64,000 bases of DNA from Muribaculaceae bacterium Isolate-110 (HZI) (GCA_003762875.1 RIBL01000012.1:36400-100399); one strand, 5' to 3'; shown: positions 42,456 through 52,886, numbered from the stretch's first letter. Notes: generated by a model from the letters alone, not told the origin. Program-made: numbers and translations.

Positions 42456-45400
42456 CTATCTCGCGAGCGAGAGGTTGAGATTGATGCCGAACGAGGTGTT
42501 GGTGGTCGGATAGGATGTGGATGATACGATAGGAGTGTTGATCTGGTAGTCGAAGAATGCTCCTATGGTCAGTCGGCGCGACATTATGTAGTTGGCCGCA
42601 AGGTTGATGCTTATGGTGCGTGTGCCTGAGGTGGCCTGTGTGTAGGCTGTCTCGATGCGCCGTATGAGGGCTTGGGTCTCGGCAAATGAGAAATCACCGT
42701 TGATGGTGAGGTCGTTGGATATGCCGCGTCCCGAGCCTTTCATCTTGAGCACAGTGTTGAACCCGATGATTTTATAGCCGAGCCCGAGAGTGATGCCGCG
42801 CTGGTTGGCCTCGACTACTTGTCCGGCCGAGGTGTTGAGGGTCAGAGTGCGGGCGTCGCGATATTCGGCCGAGAGAGTCATGTCGTTTTTGAGAGTGGCT
42901 GATGCACCGATGAGCGGTGCGAATTTTTCTGTGATGGCTACTGACGAGATGTTGTAGGGCGATGATGGTATAGGGTTGCCTGTGAGCTCGTCGAGAGTAA
43001 ATCCGAGGTCACTTCCGGCCGGTGAGCCGATGGCCGAGGCCCAGTTGAGATAGGATGAGTATGAGCCTACGCTATAGGTGCACTGATAGGCGTGGCTGAG
43101 GGTGAACGACTTGAATATCTTGCCCATGGAACCGAGATATATGAGCCCGTCGTAGGTGACGCGCCAGTTGGGTAGGGCATTGGCAAATGAGGGGAAGGGG
43201 GTGAGATATTGACGCGAGGGGTCGGTGCCGGAGTAGGCGGCAATGAACGCGGGGATGAGTACGTCGCTCGATGTGGGGCTGACGGTGCCTACTTCGGGGT
43301 TGTAGGGGAGGCCGGCGTTGATGTTGTCGGTCATGAAGCCTCCTTGTGGATAGAGCAGACTGCGATATTGCTGTTCATAGCGGGCTGCAATGACTGGGAT
43401 GTTGGAGAGGAATGTGTTGAACGCCTCCGAGGCATATCCGTTGTCGGCCTTGAAATGGCGCAGGGCTGTGCGCATGGCCACGTGGGTCTTGGTGTAAGAG
43501 CCGGCCATGGTTGTGGGCATCCCTTCATACATGAATTGCATGGAGCGGGTACGGTTGTCGGTGCGGTTGGTCGTGAGGAGTACTTTGAGGCCTTTGACGG
43601 GTTCGAGTGTGAGCTCGATATTGAGCTCGCGGGTGTTGGTGAAGTTGGCCGGAGAGGTCTGTCCGTCATCGGTGATGAGCCATCCGCGGTTAAGTGCTTT
43701 TTCGACAAATCCTTCGCCCTCAAATCCGAACGCAAAACCAAGGCCCGGAGCCATCGGCCCAAAGCTGCCTGTCTGGCCGAACACGTTGCCTATGTCGGGG
43801 CGGTAGAGGGGTAGCGAGAGGGTGCGTGTGTTGCGGAAACGTATCGCCGCGCTGCGTGGCGACATGATGAGGCGAGTGCCATATTCGGCCACATGGCGCA
43901 TGAGGCTCTTGTGGTCGTTGAGCTGTTCGGTCACCGTAAAGCGGAGATTTTTGTCGCCGCGGGTGAGGATGACGATATTGTTTTGATCAGTGACTTTGTG
44001 GGCAACGGGATAAGGTTTGTTGTCCATAGTTGTGGCCGACACCTTGATTTTGGTCGTGCGGAGGTTGTGGCGGATGGTGAGAGTGGTGTCGGGCTTGAGT
44101 GAGAATGTACGCTCGAAGCGTTTGGGTTTGCGGGCCGAGACTTTGGGTTTCTTGGCTTGGAAACGCTGGTCGACCTCCTTGGTCCAAGACCATTTGCGGT
44201 AGAGGGTCTCGAAGTTGAGGCGTCCGTCGGCGTTCCATGCGGCCTGGTTGGCTATGGAGTTGCCTGTGGATATGCCGTCGATTTCCGAGCCTCGGTCCCA
44301 GCGATAGGTGGTGTTGTAGGATAGATTGCCTGTGAGCCAGTCGAGGACGGGGATTCTTGAGAAAGGCGCGCGATAGCTTACGACAAACGACTGGTTGTAG
44401 CTCCATGGTGTGCCGAGGCGCATGATGCTCTGCATGACGGTGTCTTTCCACTCGCGGTATTGGTCGGGGAAAAGGCGGCGGTTGACGGCACCCATCGGTT
44501 CGTCGATGCGGGCCGAGGTGTTGGAGTTGAAGTTGACGCTGAGGGTTTTGGTAAAGTTCCAGGTGAGGGCAAACTGGCGGTCCCAGATGAAATTTTTGCT
44601 CACAGAGACGGGAAGACGGAAGTCGATGTCGGTCTCCGAGCGGGTCTGCATCTCGTAATAGTAGCGTGAGATGGTGGTGAGGAATGATATGGTGGTGGGA
44701 AGATAGTTTAGCTCCCAGTCTTTGACAAATTTCAGGTTTTTGTTTTTGCTTTTGATGAAGGCAAACGGTTTGACGCCCTTGTTGTAGGGTGAGTAGCTGT
44801 ATTGGAGCGAGCCTCGATAGTCGTTGGTGTACTCATACTCGGTGGTGGGGTCGTTTTTGGACTGCTTGTTGAATGAGAAGTTGAGCGTAAAGTTGGCCGG
44901 GTCCCATGGCTTGGGTGTCTTGCTCTTGACGTCAAACTTGAGTCCCGAGATGGAGAAGCTCTTTATGGTGGTGCGCTGGACGGCATAGTTGAGTATGGAG
45001 TCTTTCTGCGTCTTGGTCACACAGGCGTCGAGGGCGTCTTTGAGTTCGACGTCCTGATCAAGAGGATTGTATTTCGGTGTTGTCTTTTCTTTTGAGACGG
45101 AGTAATATATCGGAGCGCGCAGCTTGGCTTTCTCGGGCAGGAAGCGTCCGGCGTCGACCTGCATGGCAAAGTTGTATTGTTCGTAGTCGTCCATGCGCCG
45201 TGCATTGAGCTGTTGGTCTACTGCGCCGAATCCGGCAGTCTCCACATGCGCGCCAAAGTTGAGGGTAGCTATGTCGGAGACTCCGAGGTTCATGTTGCCC
45301 TTTGCCGCCCAACCTCCCGAATTGTTGAAGTCGGTCACTTTAAGTTCGTTGAGCCATACAGTGCCGTCCTTGACTGTCGGAGAATTGTTGCGCACGCCCA

Positions 45401-48400
45401 CGAGCATCACGCGCACGTCGCTCAGCGAGGGGTTGCCCATCACCGAGATGCGGTTGCGTTCGTTGGCCGGGTCGCGCGAGGTGTAGACGGTGCCGAAGCC
45501 CACGCCAGGCTCGTTTTCGTTCTTGGCTCGGTTGCGCTCTTTCTTGAGATCGACGAGAGCCTGTAGGTCAAAGTCCATGAAGTTGGCCCTCGGCCATACG
45601 ATGTATCGGTCGGCCTGTGAGTCGTCGGAGTATTTGCCGGGAGGGGTCAGTTCGAGCGGTATCTCATACTCGTAATAGTTGGCCTTGACATCGGAGCCGA
45701 GACGTATGAAGGCTGAAATCTCGCCGCTCTTGAGGTTAGTGAGGTCGTCGATGAGACGCTCGGCGTGAATCCACATCTGCATGCGCTTGTAGTTGCGCAG
45801 GTCAAGCATGGTGTTTTTGTAGACTCCGCGTGCGTCGCCGGCCTGAAGGCCTTCAACTTTAAGCGACATTGACTGCTCGTTGAGCTGCACTATCTGGCTC
45901 TGGCCGGGGTCGGTGATGCGTGTGACTCCTGGAGGGAGCACATAGTTGACCGGTTCGCGGTCGGCGTTCTCCTCGATGTTGACTATCGAGACGTCCAGTT
46001 GTCCGTCGGCCGGAGCGTCGCCTCGGGTGTTGAGATTGAAGTCATAGGGACGCCACTCGCCTTTGACCAGCTCGAGTGTGGCAAAGCGCAGATGGGTCAC
46101 GGCTTTGAAGCCAGTCATGAACATGCGGGCGAAACGTATGGTTGAGAAGTCGGAGATGTTGCCCACGGCTTTCTCATAGTCGCTCAAGGGTATCTTGAAC
46201 TGATACCACACCACTTCCTGTGATGTGCCGTCCTGATTGATGACGATTGATGTCTGCTTGTCAGTGATGTAGTTGCGGCCCACTTCGAGGTCTTCTGGGC
46301 GTATGGAGACACGATACTGGTAGTAACGCTCATATTCGTTGAGCGTGTTGTCCTGATTGATGTCCTCTACGTCGGGAAGCGAGCGAGACGACTGGTAGAG
46401 AGGGTCGGGGGCTTCGTCGGGTGAGAGCGAATTGCCCTCGACACCGTTGTAACGCTTGTAACGTTCGAGTACGCCGAGACGCTGTTCGTCATAGTCATAT
46501 CCGCGGAAGAAGTGATAGTTGTCACCTGCAGGGTCGTTGAACGGCGAGAACTTGTCGGCCTGCATCCTCTCGATGGCTGACGGGTCGAGACGGCTGCGAA
46601 GTGCCTGGAGATATGATTCGTAGGACGAGAAGGTAAACTCGTCGTCGTTCTTGAGTCCGTCCAGACCGACGTCCTGGATTGAGCGTGCCGAACTGTTGTT
46701 GTCAAACGCATAGGTCAGCGAGTTTTGTGACGACACGCGGCCCCAGACGGTCTCTTTGATGAACTGGTCATTTCCGTCGACCGGAATGCCGTTTTCATAG
46801 CTTTTCAGGCCGTCTTTCAGTATGTCTTCGGATATTTCGCCGAAGTTGAGATACAGGTCACCACCCTCGAGATTGTTGTTGTCGGGGTCGAGAAACGGTG
46901 ACAGCATCCAGAACTGTACATACTCGATGTTGGATGCGTCAAAGTTGGTGTTGTCCATCTTGCGCATTATACCTCCCCAACGTTTTTCAGGGTTGAGCAG
47001 ATAGCCCTGAGTGTCGATGTTGGTCGCGTCGAGGTTGTAGGGGCCTCGCTCGGTGGGGTAGAATGAGAGATTGAGTGTCTGGATGATGTTTGACTCTCCG
47101 TATGTAAGCTGTCGGCCGGGGAAGATCTCGCGCGACGTGACCTCGCGGATGTAGGGGTTGTTCATCTGCTTGGGGTCGCTCTTGATGTAGCCCGGACAGA
47201 GCGAGGAGTTACGTTCGGTAAACATGCGGTCGATGTAATACCAGTTGATGAGCGCGCGGTTTTTGCCATAATCCACGTTGTCGCTGAGAGCGGCTTCGGG
47301 AAACAGTGCGTCGGGCGATGGGTCATAAGGTGTAGAGGCGAGAAACCATGCGTAAGGCGAACGCAGATCTATGCCTGTCTGGGCTGACTCGAAATCGTCG
47401 ATATAGCTTGAGCCTTTGTTGGAGCCGCTTTTTTGTGAGTGGGGGATGAGCTGGGCAAACTCAGCCTGGAGCGAGAGTGTCGACGGCTGAGTGGCGTTGA
47501 CGGTAGGTATCTTGTTGAGGAGATTGGTGAGCCACATGAAGCGTGTGTTGTATTGTGCGTTGAGTCCCCACATGGAGTTGTTGACTACCTCGTCGCCGAT
47601 ATTCACCTTTTCCGTGAGTGATTTTTCGGAGAAGTGCATGAGCGTGGCTCCGACGTTGAAATCCTTGTTGAAACGGTAGTTTAGGTCAAGGCCAAGGAGC
47701 GTCTTGCGCTGCATGGAGTAGAGCGACTGGTTTTCGAGCGTCACACTGATGCTCTGGCCCGAGTCGATGATGCTCTGGTTGGTGATGGTGACTATTCCCA
47801 TGGCGTAATCGACCGTGTAGTCACTGTTCTCGTTGAGCACTACGCCTCCGGCTGTGACTATGACCGAGCCTCGCGGCACATTCATGGCATTGAGGCGTAT
47901 CTGCGAGCCTGACGATGCCTGATAGCGGCCGGTGAGTACAAATTTGTTTTTATCGGCAAACTGTCGCGCCACCGTGAGTGTGGAGTCATACAGCTCCTGA
48001 TAGACGTATTGCTGCGCCATGACGGGATCGCCGATTTTCTCGGAGAGATTTTTGCCGAAGGGCTCTACTACGGGAAATATGATTTTGCCCTGCGACGCGA
48101 GGATGGTGTAACCCTCGATAAAGTCAAAGAATCCGTCGGGATTGGACGACTGGTTGGAGTCGATGCGGTCGAGCCCCATCACCTGGAGCAATGGCACATT
48201 TGAGATGGACGGGATGGGCAGATAGTTGATTTCGGTGCCAGTCGTGTCGCTGAGATACTTGATGTTGAGTCGGAAATTCTGCTGCTGCACCTGATAGGCT
48301 CCGAGCGAATAGACGTTTTTCATCATCAGCTTCCACATGGGCAGCTTGGGGTCGAGGGTTGTCGACTTGAGCATCTTGAGATAGAGCGACTGGTCGGTGG

Positions 48401-49868
48401 TGGTGATATCGGCCGAAAATTCGCCCACTTGATATGTGCGTCCGTTGTATGTGTATTCATAGGCCACGCCCAGCACTTCGTCGGCACTGAGGGCGTTTTT
48501 GAGCGAGATGTAGCCGAGGGTAGGGTTGAGTGTGTATTCCGACGACGAGAGCAGACGTGCCGACTCGACCTTCTCATAGTCACGTCCGCCGTTGATGCCA
48601 AAGGCAGCAAGTGGACTGAGGGCCTGTGTCACCGAATTGATGTTGCGTGCGTCGGGATATTCGGTCTTTATGGTGGAGAGAAGGTTGTTGGAACTGTTGG
48701 AAGGCACCGACACAGCATAGTCGGGCTGCCAGTAGTTGTTGGCAAGCACACTGTTTTCACCCAGGTCCATGAAGGCCACAAAGTTGCGGCTTTGGTCAAA
48801 ACGGCTGTTCTTATTGGTGATCCACACCTCGATGCGCGTGATGTTGATGCCCGAAGTGACCAGCGGCAGGCGCGAGGCGAAACGGTCGTAGTTTTCGCGG
48901 AAATATTGAGCGAGAAAGTAGTGGCGGTTCTGGTCATACTCGTCGGCGCGCACGGTGAAGTCGGTGGTCTGCGAGCCGCCTTTGGAGTTGACGGTTGTTG
49001 ACTCGGAATTTTGCTGAGACACGAGCGCGGTGGCCGTGAGTTTGCCAAACTGTAGTTTGGTTTTGATGCCGAATAGAGCCGTGCTGCCTCGTATGAGCGA
49101 CGAGCCGGTGGTCATTGACACGTTGCCCGCTTCAATTGACTTGACTATGTCGTCTTCTTTGCCCTCATAGGCAAGTTTGATATTCTTGGAGTCGAAGTCA
49201 AATGTCGCGTCTGTGTTGTAGGTCATGTTGAACTTCATCCTGTCGCCCACCGAAGCCTGTATGGTAGCCTGGATTTTCTGGTCGAAGTCAAAATAGGTCT
49301 TACGCCGCGAGTTGAGCGACAGAGCGGGGTTGTCGGTCTTGTTTGACTTGATTCCCATCGACAGTGTCATCGAACCTTGGGTGCGGAGACTCACGCCTCC
49401 GGGCCCGAAAATCTTTTCGAGCGGTCCGAGGGCAAAGTTCATGTCGAGAATATTGAACGGCTCTTTTGACGGGTTGGTCAGAGCCTCGGAGTTGCGCATG
49501 CGGAAGTAGTCGCGCATCGAGCGTCGGTTTTGCCACTCGTTGTATTGCTCCGGACTGAGATAAAATGGTGTCACGACATCTGTCTCGCCCACGCGTGTGC
49601 GTATGACATAGCATCCCAACTGCGGGTCATACTCAGTGACAGTCGTGACATTTGACGGATTGGTGAGGTCGGCTGCAAACTCGCGCTCCATGAAATCTTC
49701 ATATCGCTGCGGCACGGTCTGCTGCACCGGAAACGGCATCATGATCGAGTCGGCCTCTCCGACAAGAGACGACGATGTGACAGGCGAAGCCGGCGGTGTG
49801 AAGTCGGGGTCGACTCCACCGGCGTAGCTGTGCAGTGCCACGGCCATGAGCATCAACGTTATGCTCAT
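42456..49868 (-). CDS. sprA: SprA/Sov, outer-membrane translocon of the type IX secretion system
   Basis: At 2470 residues this is the full size of SprA/Sov. It has the family N-terminus (FNILDMNFALGPLEKIFGPG, SRRKTYFDFDQKIQATIQAS, then FGIKTKLQFGKLTATALVS), a repeated SprA N-terminal-type domain, a long soluble middle (IFPGRQLTYGES, ERDL-type turns) and a C-terminal barrel ending FGINLNLSLAR. SprA forms a 36-strand outer-membrane barrel that exports T9SS cargo or gliding adhesins. The gene follows ruvA by 68 bases, a conserved order in Bacteroidota. The ATG at 49868 gives a hydrophobic but uncharged N-terminus; a CTG at 49907 would give a normal signal peptide. No frameshift is seen. Confidence 0.95.
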   Translation of the reverse strand: MSITLMLMAVALHSYAGGVDPDFTPPASPVTSSSLVGEADSIMMPFPVQQTVPQRYEDFMEREFAADLTNPSNVTTVTEYDPQLGCYVIRTRVGETDVVTPFYLSPEQYNEWQNRRSMRDYFRMRNSEALTNPSKEPFNILDMNFALGPLEKIFGPGGVSLRTQGSMTLSMGIKSNKTDNPALSLNSRRKTYFDFDQKIQATIQASVGDRMKFNMTYNTDATFDFDSKNIKLAYEGKEDDIVKSIEAGNVSMTTGSSLIRGSTALFGIKTKLQFGKLTATALVSQQNSESTTVNSKGGSQTTDFTVRADEYDQNRHYFLAQYFRENYDRFASRLPLVTSGINITRIEVWITNKNSRFDQSRNFVAFMDLGENSVLANNYWQPDYAVSVPSNSSNNLLSTIKTEYPDARNINSVTQALSPLAAFGINGGRDYEKVESARLLSSSEYTLNPTLGYISLKNALSADEVLGVAYEYTYNGRTYQVGEFSADITTTDQSLYLKMLKSTTLDPKLPMWKLMMKNVYSLGAYQVQQQNFRLNIKYLSDTTGTEINYLPIPSISNVPLLQVMGLDRIDSNQSSNPDGFFDFIEGYTILASQGKIIFPVVEPFGKNLSEKIGDPVMAQQYVYQELYDSTLTVARQFADKNKFVLTGRYQASSGSQIRLNAMNVPRGSVIVTAGGVVLNENSDYTVDYAMGIVTITNQSIIDSGQSISVTLENQSLYSMQRKTLLGLDLNYRFNKDFNVGATLMHFSEKSLTEKVNIGDEVVNNSMWGLNAQYNTRFMWLTNLLNKIPTVNATQPSTLSLQAEFAQLIPHSQKSGSNKGSSYIDDFESAQTGIDLRSPYAWFLASTPYDPSPDALFPEAALSDNVDYGKNRALINWYYIDRMFTERNSSLCPGYIKSDPKQMNNPYIREVTSREIFPGRQLTYGESNIIQTLNLSFYPTERGPYNLDATNIDTQGYLLNPEKRWGGIMRKMDNTNFDASNIEYVQFWMLSPFLDPDNNNLEGGDLYLNFGEISEDILKDGLKSYENGIPVDGNDQFIKETVWGRVSSQNSLTYAFDNNSSARSIQDVGLDGLKNDDEFTFSSYESYLQALRSRLDPSAIERMQADKFSPFNDPAGDNYHFFRGYDYDEQRLGVLERYKRYNGVEGNSLSPDEAPDPLYQSSRSLPDVEDINQDNTLNEYERYYQYRVSIRPEDLEVGRNYITDKQTSIVINQDGTSQEVVWYQFKIPLSDYEKAVGNISDFSTIRFARMFMTGFKAVTHLRFATLELVKGEWRPYDFNLNTRGDAPADGQLDVSIVNIEENADREPVNYVLPPGVTRITDPGQSQIVQLNEQSMSLKVEGLQAGDARGVYKNTMLDLRNYKRMQMWIHAERLIDDLTNLKSGEISAFIRLGSDVKANYYEYEIPLELTPPGKYSDDSQADRYIVWPRANFMDFDLQALVDLKKERNRAKNENEPGVGFGTVYTSRDPANERNRISVMGNPSLSDVRVMLVGVRNNSPTVKDGTVWLNELKVTDFNNSGGWAAKGNMNLGVSDIATLNFGAHVETAGFGAVDQQLNARRMDDYEQYNFAMQVDAGRFLPEKAKLRAPIYYSVSKEKTTPKYNPLDQDVELKDALDACVTKTQKDSILNYAVQRTTIKSFSISGLKFDVKSKTPKPWDPANFTLNFSFNKQSKNDPTTEYEYTNDYRGSLQYSYSPYNKGVKPFAFIKSKNKNLKFVKDWELNYLPTTISFLTTISRYYYEMQTRSETDIDFRLPVSVSKNFIWDRQFALTWNFTKTLSVNFNSNTSARIDEPMGAVNRRLFPDQYREWKDTVMQSIMRLGTPWSYNQSFVVSYRAPFSRIPVLDWLTGNLSYNTTYRWDRGSEIDGISTGNSIANQAAWNADGRLNFETLYRKWSWTKEVDQRFQAKKPKVSARKPKRFERTFSLKPDTTLTIRHNLRTTKIKVSATTMDNKPYPVAHKVTDQNNIVILTRGDKNLRFTVTEQLNDHKSLMRHVAEYGTRLIMSPRSAAIRFRNTRTLSLPLYRPDIGNVFGQTGSFGPMAPGLGFAFGFEGEGFVEKALNRGWLITDDGQTSPANFTNTRELNIELTLEPVKGLKVLLTTNRTDNRTRSMQFMYEGMPTTMAGSYTKTHVAMRTALRHFKADNGYASEAFNTFLSNIPVIAARYEQQYRSLLYPQGGFMTDNINAGLPYNPEVGTVSPTSSDVLIPAFIAAYSGTDPSRQYLTPFPSFANALPNWRVTYDGLIYLGSMGKIFKSFTLSHAYQCTYSVGSYSSYLNWASAIGSPAGSDLGFTLDELTGNPIPSSPYNISSVAITEKFAPLIGASATLKNDMTLSAEYRDARTLTLNTSAGQVVEANQRGITLGLGYKIIGFNTVLKMKGSGRGISNDLTINGDFSFAETQALIRRIETAYTQATSGTRTISINLAANYIMSRRLTIGAFFDYQINTPIVSSTSYPTTNTSFGINLNLSLAR

Positions 49869-49936
49869 GGCTGCCGACAGGATGTATATGTAGTTACCTC
49901 GTCTCAGATTGCAATGCTATGTCCAAACACCTAAGG

Positions 49937-50530
49937 TCACAACATGCCCAGAGCCTGCTTGATTGCCGCCTCGACCTTGATGTCGGGCTTGCCGTCAAAG
50001 ATGCGGTTAAGCACTTTCTGCGACTGCGGACGTGGAAATCCGAGAGCCGTGAGGGCGGCAAGAGCTTCGTCATAGACAGCGTTGTCCGCTCCGGGTGATG
50101 TGAGCTGTATTGATAACGCGTCGTCCGATGGTTTTATTTTATCCTTGAGGTCAACAATTATCCTTTGTGCTGTCTTGGCTCCTATGCCTTTGACACATTT
50201 GAGTCTTGTATGGTCGCCCGAGGTGATTGTGGCTTCAAGTTCGGCCGGAGCGAGTGACGACAGTATGAGCAGTGCTGTCCCGGGACCTACGCCTGAGACA
50301 CCTATGAGCCGGCGAAACAGTTCGCGCTCTCTTTCGGTAAAGAATCCGTAGAGAGTCCACGCGTCTTCGCGTATCACCTCGTGAAGCAGGAGCTTGATTT
50401 CGCCCTTGCAGTTTTGAAGCGACTCGAAAGTGTTGAGCGATATGTTGACCATATAGCCCAAGCCGCCGGTCTCGACCGCTACATAGGTGGGTGTGTTTTC
50501 GGTGATAATACCTTTGATGTATTCGTACAT
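49937..50530 (-). CDS. ruvA: Holliday junction branch migration protein RuvA
   Basis: This 197-residue protein has the RuvA three-domain layout: OB fold (MYEYIKGIITENTPTYVAVE), tandem helix-hairpin-helix motifs (LIGVSGVGPGTALLILSSL and CVKGIGAKTAQRIIVDLKDK) and the C-terminal RuvB-binding UBA-like domain (ALAALTALGFPRPQSQKVLN). It binds four-way junctions and loads RuvB. It lies between the ATP-grasp-like gene (15-base gap) and sprA. Confidence 0.96.
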   Translation of the reverse strand: MYEYIKGIITENTPTYVAVETGGLGYMVNISLNTFESLQNCKGEIKLLLHEVIREDAWTLYGFFTERERELFRRLIGVSGVGPGTALLILSSLAPAELEATITSGDHTRLKCVKGIGAKTAQRIIVDLKDKIKPSDDALSIQLTSPGADNAVYDEALAALTALGFPRPQSQKVLNRIFDGKPDIKVEAAIKQALGML

Positions 50531-50545
50531 TAAGAGTTTAAGAGT

Positions 50546-51634
50546 TTAGGGGTTTAAGTCTGTCAGAGTCAGAGCGAAACCTTCGCGCGGTTTGAGAAGG
50601 GTGGGAGTGTTGTCGGTCGTAGCCGCACGCTGCCAGCTCATAAGCATAGGGCGGGTGGGCGAGAGGCGATAGGCAATCTTCATGGCGGCAACACCCATTG
50701 TCATACGCAGGTTGAGCTCTATGCAGGGGTGGAGGTGTGTCATCCCGTCATCACCCTCATAGGCCATCATGTCGATGCCGAGCCATCCTTTATAATAAGG
50801 TGTAATCATCGGAGCGAGTACATCTTCGAGCTGTCGGGTGGCATCTTCGAGCTGCCGGAGCAGTCCAAGAGCGTCGATGCGGCCGAAGAAATAGTCCTGC
50901 GGTGCCACGATGTTGCCTGTGTAGGCTCCGCGTGCTTCGGTCAGAAACATCGACAGGCCGCGAAACTTCGCGCCATCGGTGTCACATTCATAGAGCGCGC
51001 CAAATTCGGCCACTTTCCTATAGCCTCGTTCGGCCATCACGCTTCCCTGGCGGTGTATGATGCCGGCTGTCTTGTTGAGCAGTACTTTACGTGACAGCCC
51101 TTGTGCGCAGAACACTCCTCGTCCGCTGCACGACCATGGCGATTTGAAAAACCGGCCCGGTGATTCGTCCTCAAGTTGTAATGTCCTCATCGGATCGGTG
51201 ACCTCCTCGGGCAACAGCCGGTCAAGCCCCATGGCCGACAGGATGGCTATCGACGAGCGTCGATGGCTCAGCCGGCGGATATGCCGGAGAGTCTCGTCAG
51301 ATGGCAACGTGGCAGGGTCGACGCCTGCCGCGACAAACTGACGTCTCGCATCCTCGCTCCATCCCCATGGCACGGCTTCAAAGGGTGTGTCGGGCATGGA
51401 TGTCGAGGCTTTGAGGCCCCATACAGATGATAGCCATGCAGCGTCATCGTCTGTTGAGACTGAGGGAGCGATAATCCCGTCGCCACATTCAGCCCACCAT
51501 ACAGGCAACAATGCCCCCGCCCTGTGGAGCTGTGCGGCATGGGGCGGGGGTGTGTAATGTCGACACCCGAGAGCCAGTGCGAGGTCATTCTCGGGATTGA
51601 ACAGGTGGAGTTTACTTCTTGACACTCTTGGCAA
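50546..51634 (-). CDS. ATP-grasp-like conserved Bacteroidales protein of unknown function
   Basis: This 362-residue protein opens with the characteristic LHLFNPENDLALALG, also seen in uncharacterised Bacteroidales proteins. ATP-grasp-like features appear in the second half: FKSPWSCSGRGVFC as the nucleotide loop, GWLGIDMMAYEG and a metal-site-like ELNLRMTMG. No substrate domain is recognisable, so an amide-bond or C-N ligase role is only a guess. It overlaps the C1 peptidase gene by 23 bases and precedes ruvA by 15, so it is in the peptidase-ruvA-sprA operon. Confidence 0.75.
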   Translation of the reverse strand: MPRVSRSKLHLFNPENDLALALGCRHYTPPPHAAQLHRAGALLPVWWAECGDGIIAPSVSTDDDAAWLSSVWGLKASTSMPDTPFEAVPWGWSEDARRQFVAAGVDPATLPSDETLRHIRRLSHRRSSIAILSAMGLDRLLPEEVTDPMRTLQLEDESPGRFFKSPWSCSGRGVFCAQGLSRKVLLNKTAGIIHRQGSVMAERGYRKVAEFGALYECDTDGAKFRGLSMFLTEARGAYTGNIVAPQDYFFGRIDALGLLRQLEDATRQLEDVLAPMITPYYKGWLGIDMMAYEGDDGMTHLHPCIELNLRMTMGVAAMKIAYRLSPTRPMLMSWQRAATTDNTPTLLKPREGFALTLTDLNP

Positions 51635-52829
51635 GGCCTAATTTCTTGGCAGTGTCGACGGGGATTGCGTCGCGGTGCACGAGGATGTCCATGGTCTTGG
51701 CCAGGAAGTAAGGCTCGGATACGTAGAAAAATCCGCCATACACCTGATTGGTGTCCCAGGAGTTCTTGACTTTATAATAACGGTTGCCGTTCTGGTCTAC
51801 GGCCTTGCCCATGATTACCATGCCGTGGTCGTCGGTGGTCTCGTGGGAGTCATACATCTGCTGGCGCAGCTCTTGTGTGACGGTGATTTCCTCGCGCGGA
51901 CCTTCGATTTTATTGTTTTCGGCCTCACGCTCCTTGTCGCTGAGGGTGACCCAACGCGAGAGTTCGGTGTTGGTCATGTCGGCTTCGGTCTTCTTTTTGG
52001 GAATGATGGCATATCCGTCGGTCCATTTGAATCCGGGTTCGCTCACGTCGGCAGCCCATGCAACAGAGTAGCCTTTGTCGAGAGCATTGTCCACAATGGC
52101 TTTCATCTCTTCGAGAGGCACGTTGTAATATGAGCCCCATATCCAGTTGTCGGCCACTTCCATCTGATAGGGCTGATAGAAGGGATGGTGGGTGAATGAG
52201 GTAACGGGGATATAGTCTGCCATGTTGAGTCCGAGCATTTTGGCAAATGACTGGGGAGTGTAGGTCTTGCCCTCATATTCAAATGTCTCGGGAAGTGAGC
52301 CAAGATAAGCGTCGAGCACGGCGTCAAATCCGGCTTTCCAGGCTGTCGATTTCTTGCCTTTCTTATTGTTTACGGCATTGAGCATGCCTTTTAGCACAGG
52401 CTCCAGCTCGTAGTGATCGTGCTTTTCCTCGCCATATTCCAATCCTTTATACGCACTCTCGGGCACAATGCCGTAACGCTCGAAGACATAGGGTACATCA
52501 AGAGTGCTACCGCCCTGTGCGAAGTTGACCGTTCCATCGGTGCGGATATATTTGTCGGCCTTGTCGCTGTAGCAGTGACGCACGATAAACATCTCGCTCA
52601 GGTCATATTCTTTGCCTGTGGTGCGGAGCAGTTCATCCTCAATAAAACCTATACCGGAGAAGCTCCAGCATGTACCAGACTTATTCTGATCCTTGACTGG
52701 AGTGGTCTTGTTGACTTTGACGTCTGTAAATTTGAAGCCGCCGATAGTGTCGGACTTCTCGGCATTGCCCTCGGCATACGCGCTTAGAGCAAGAGTGGCC
52801 ATGATTGCGGCCGAAAGATACTTTTTCAT
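51612..52829 (-). CDS. Secreted C1-family cysteine peptidase (PepC/bleomycin hydrolase-like)
   Basis: This 405-residue protein has a signal peptide (about 1-19) and a papain-like domain with Cys 54 in NKSGTCWSFS, His in TTDDHGMVIMG and Asn in KVKNSWDT, the full catalytic triad. The length and the C-terminal AKTMDILVHRDAIP match the bleomycin hydrolase/aminopeptidase C branch, which is normally cytoplasmic; here it is exported. It likely trims peptides in the periplasm. First gene of the operon with the ATP-grasp-like gene, ruvA and sprA. Confidence 0.9.
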   Translation of the reverse strand: MKKYLSAAIMATLALSAYAEGNAEKSDTIGGFKFTDVKVNKTTPVKDQNKSGTCWSFSGIGFIEDELLRTTGKEYDLSEMFIVRHCYSDKADKYIRTDGTVNFAQGGSTLDVPYVFERYGIVPESAYKGLEYGEEKHDHYELEPVLKGMLNAVNNKKGKKSTAWKAGFDAVLDAYLGSLPETFEYEGKTYTPQSFAKMLGLNMADYIPVTSFTHHPFYQPYQMEVADNWIWGSYYNVPLEEMKAIVDNALDKGYSVAWAADVSEPGFKWTDGYAIIPKKKTEADMTNTELSRWVTLSDKEREAENNKIEGPREEITVTQELRQQMYDSHETTDDHGMVIMGKAVDQNGNRYYKVKNSWDTNQVYGGFFYVSEPYFLAKTMDILVHRDAIPVDTAKKLGLAKSVKK

Positions 52830-52878
52830 TGGTAAGATGTATGAATGGTTGTCAGACCTATTTATAATCGGTTCACCG

Positions 52879-52886
52879 CAAAGATA
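52879..52886 (-). promoter_or_regulatory. -7 element of the C1 peptidase-ruvA-sprA operon
   Basis: TATCTTTG on the minus strand (52886-52879), 49 bases before the peptidase ATG. Confidence 0.65.

Noticed and set aside
43209..43814. Plus-strand frame inside sprA
   Set aside because: An antisense shadow of the sprA barrel region without start context or family features.
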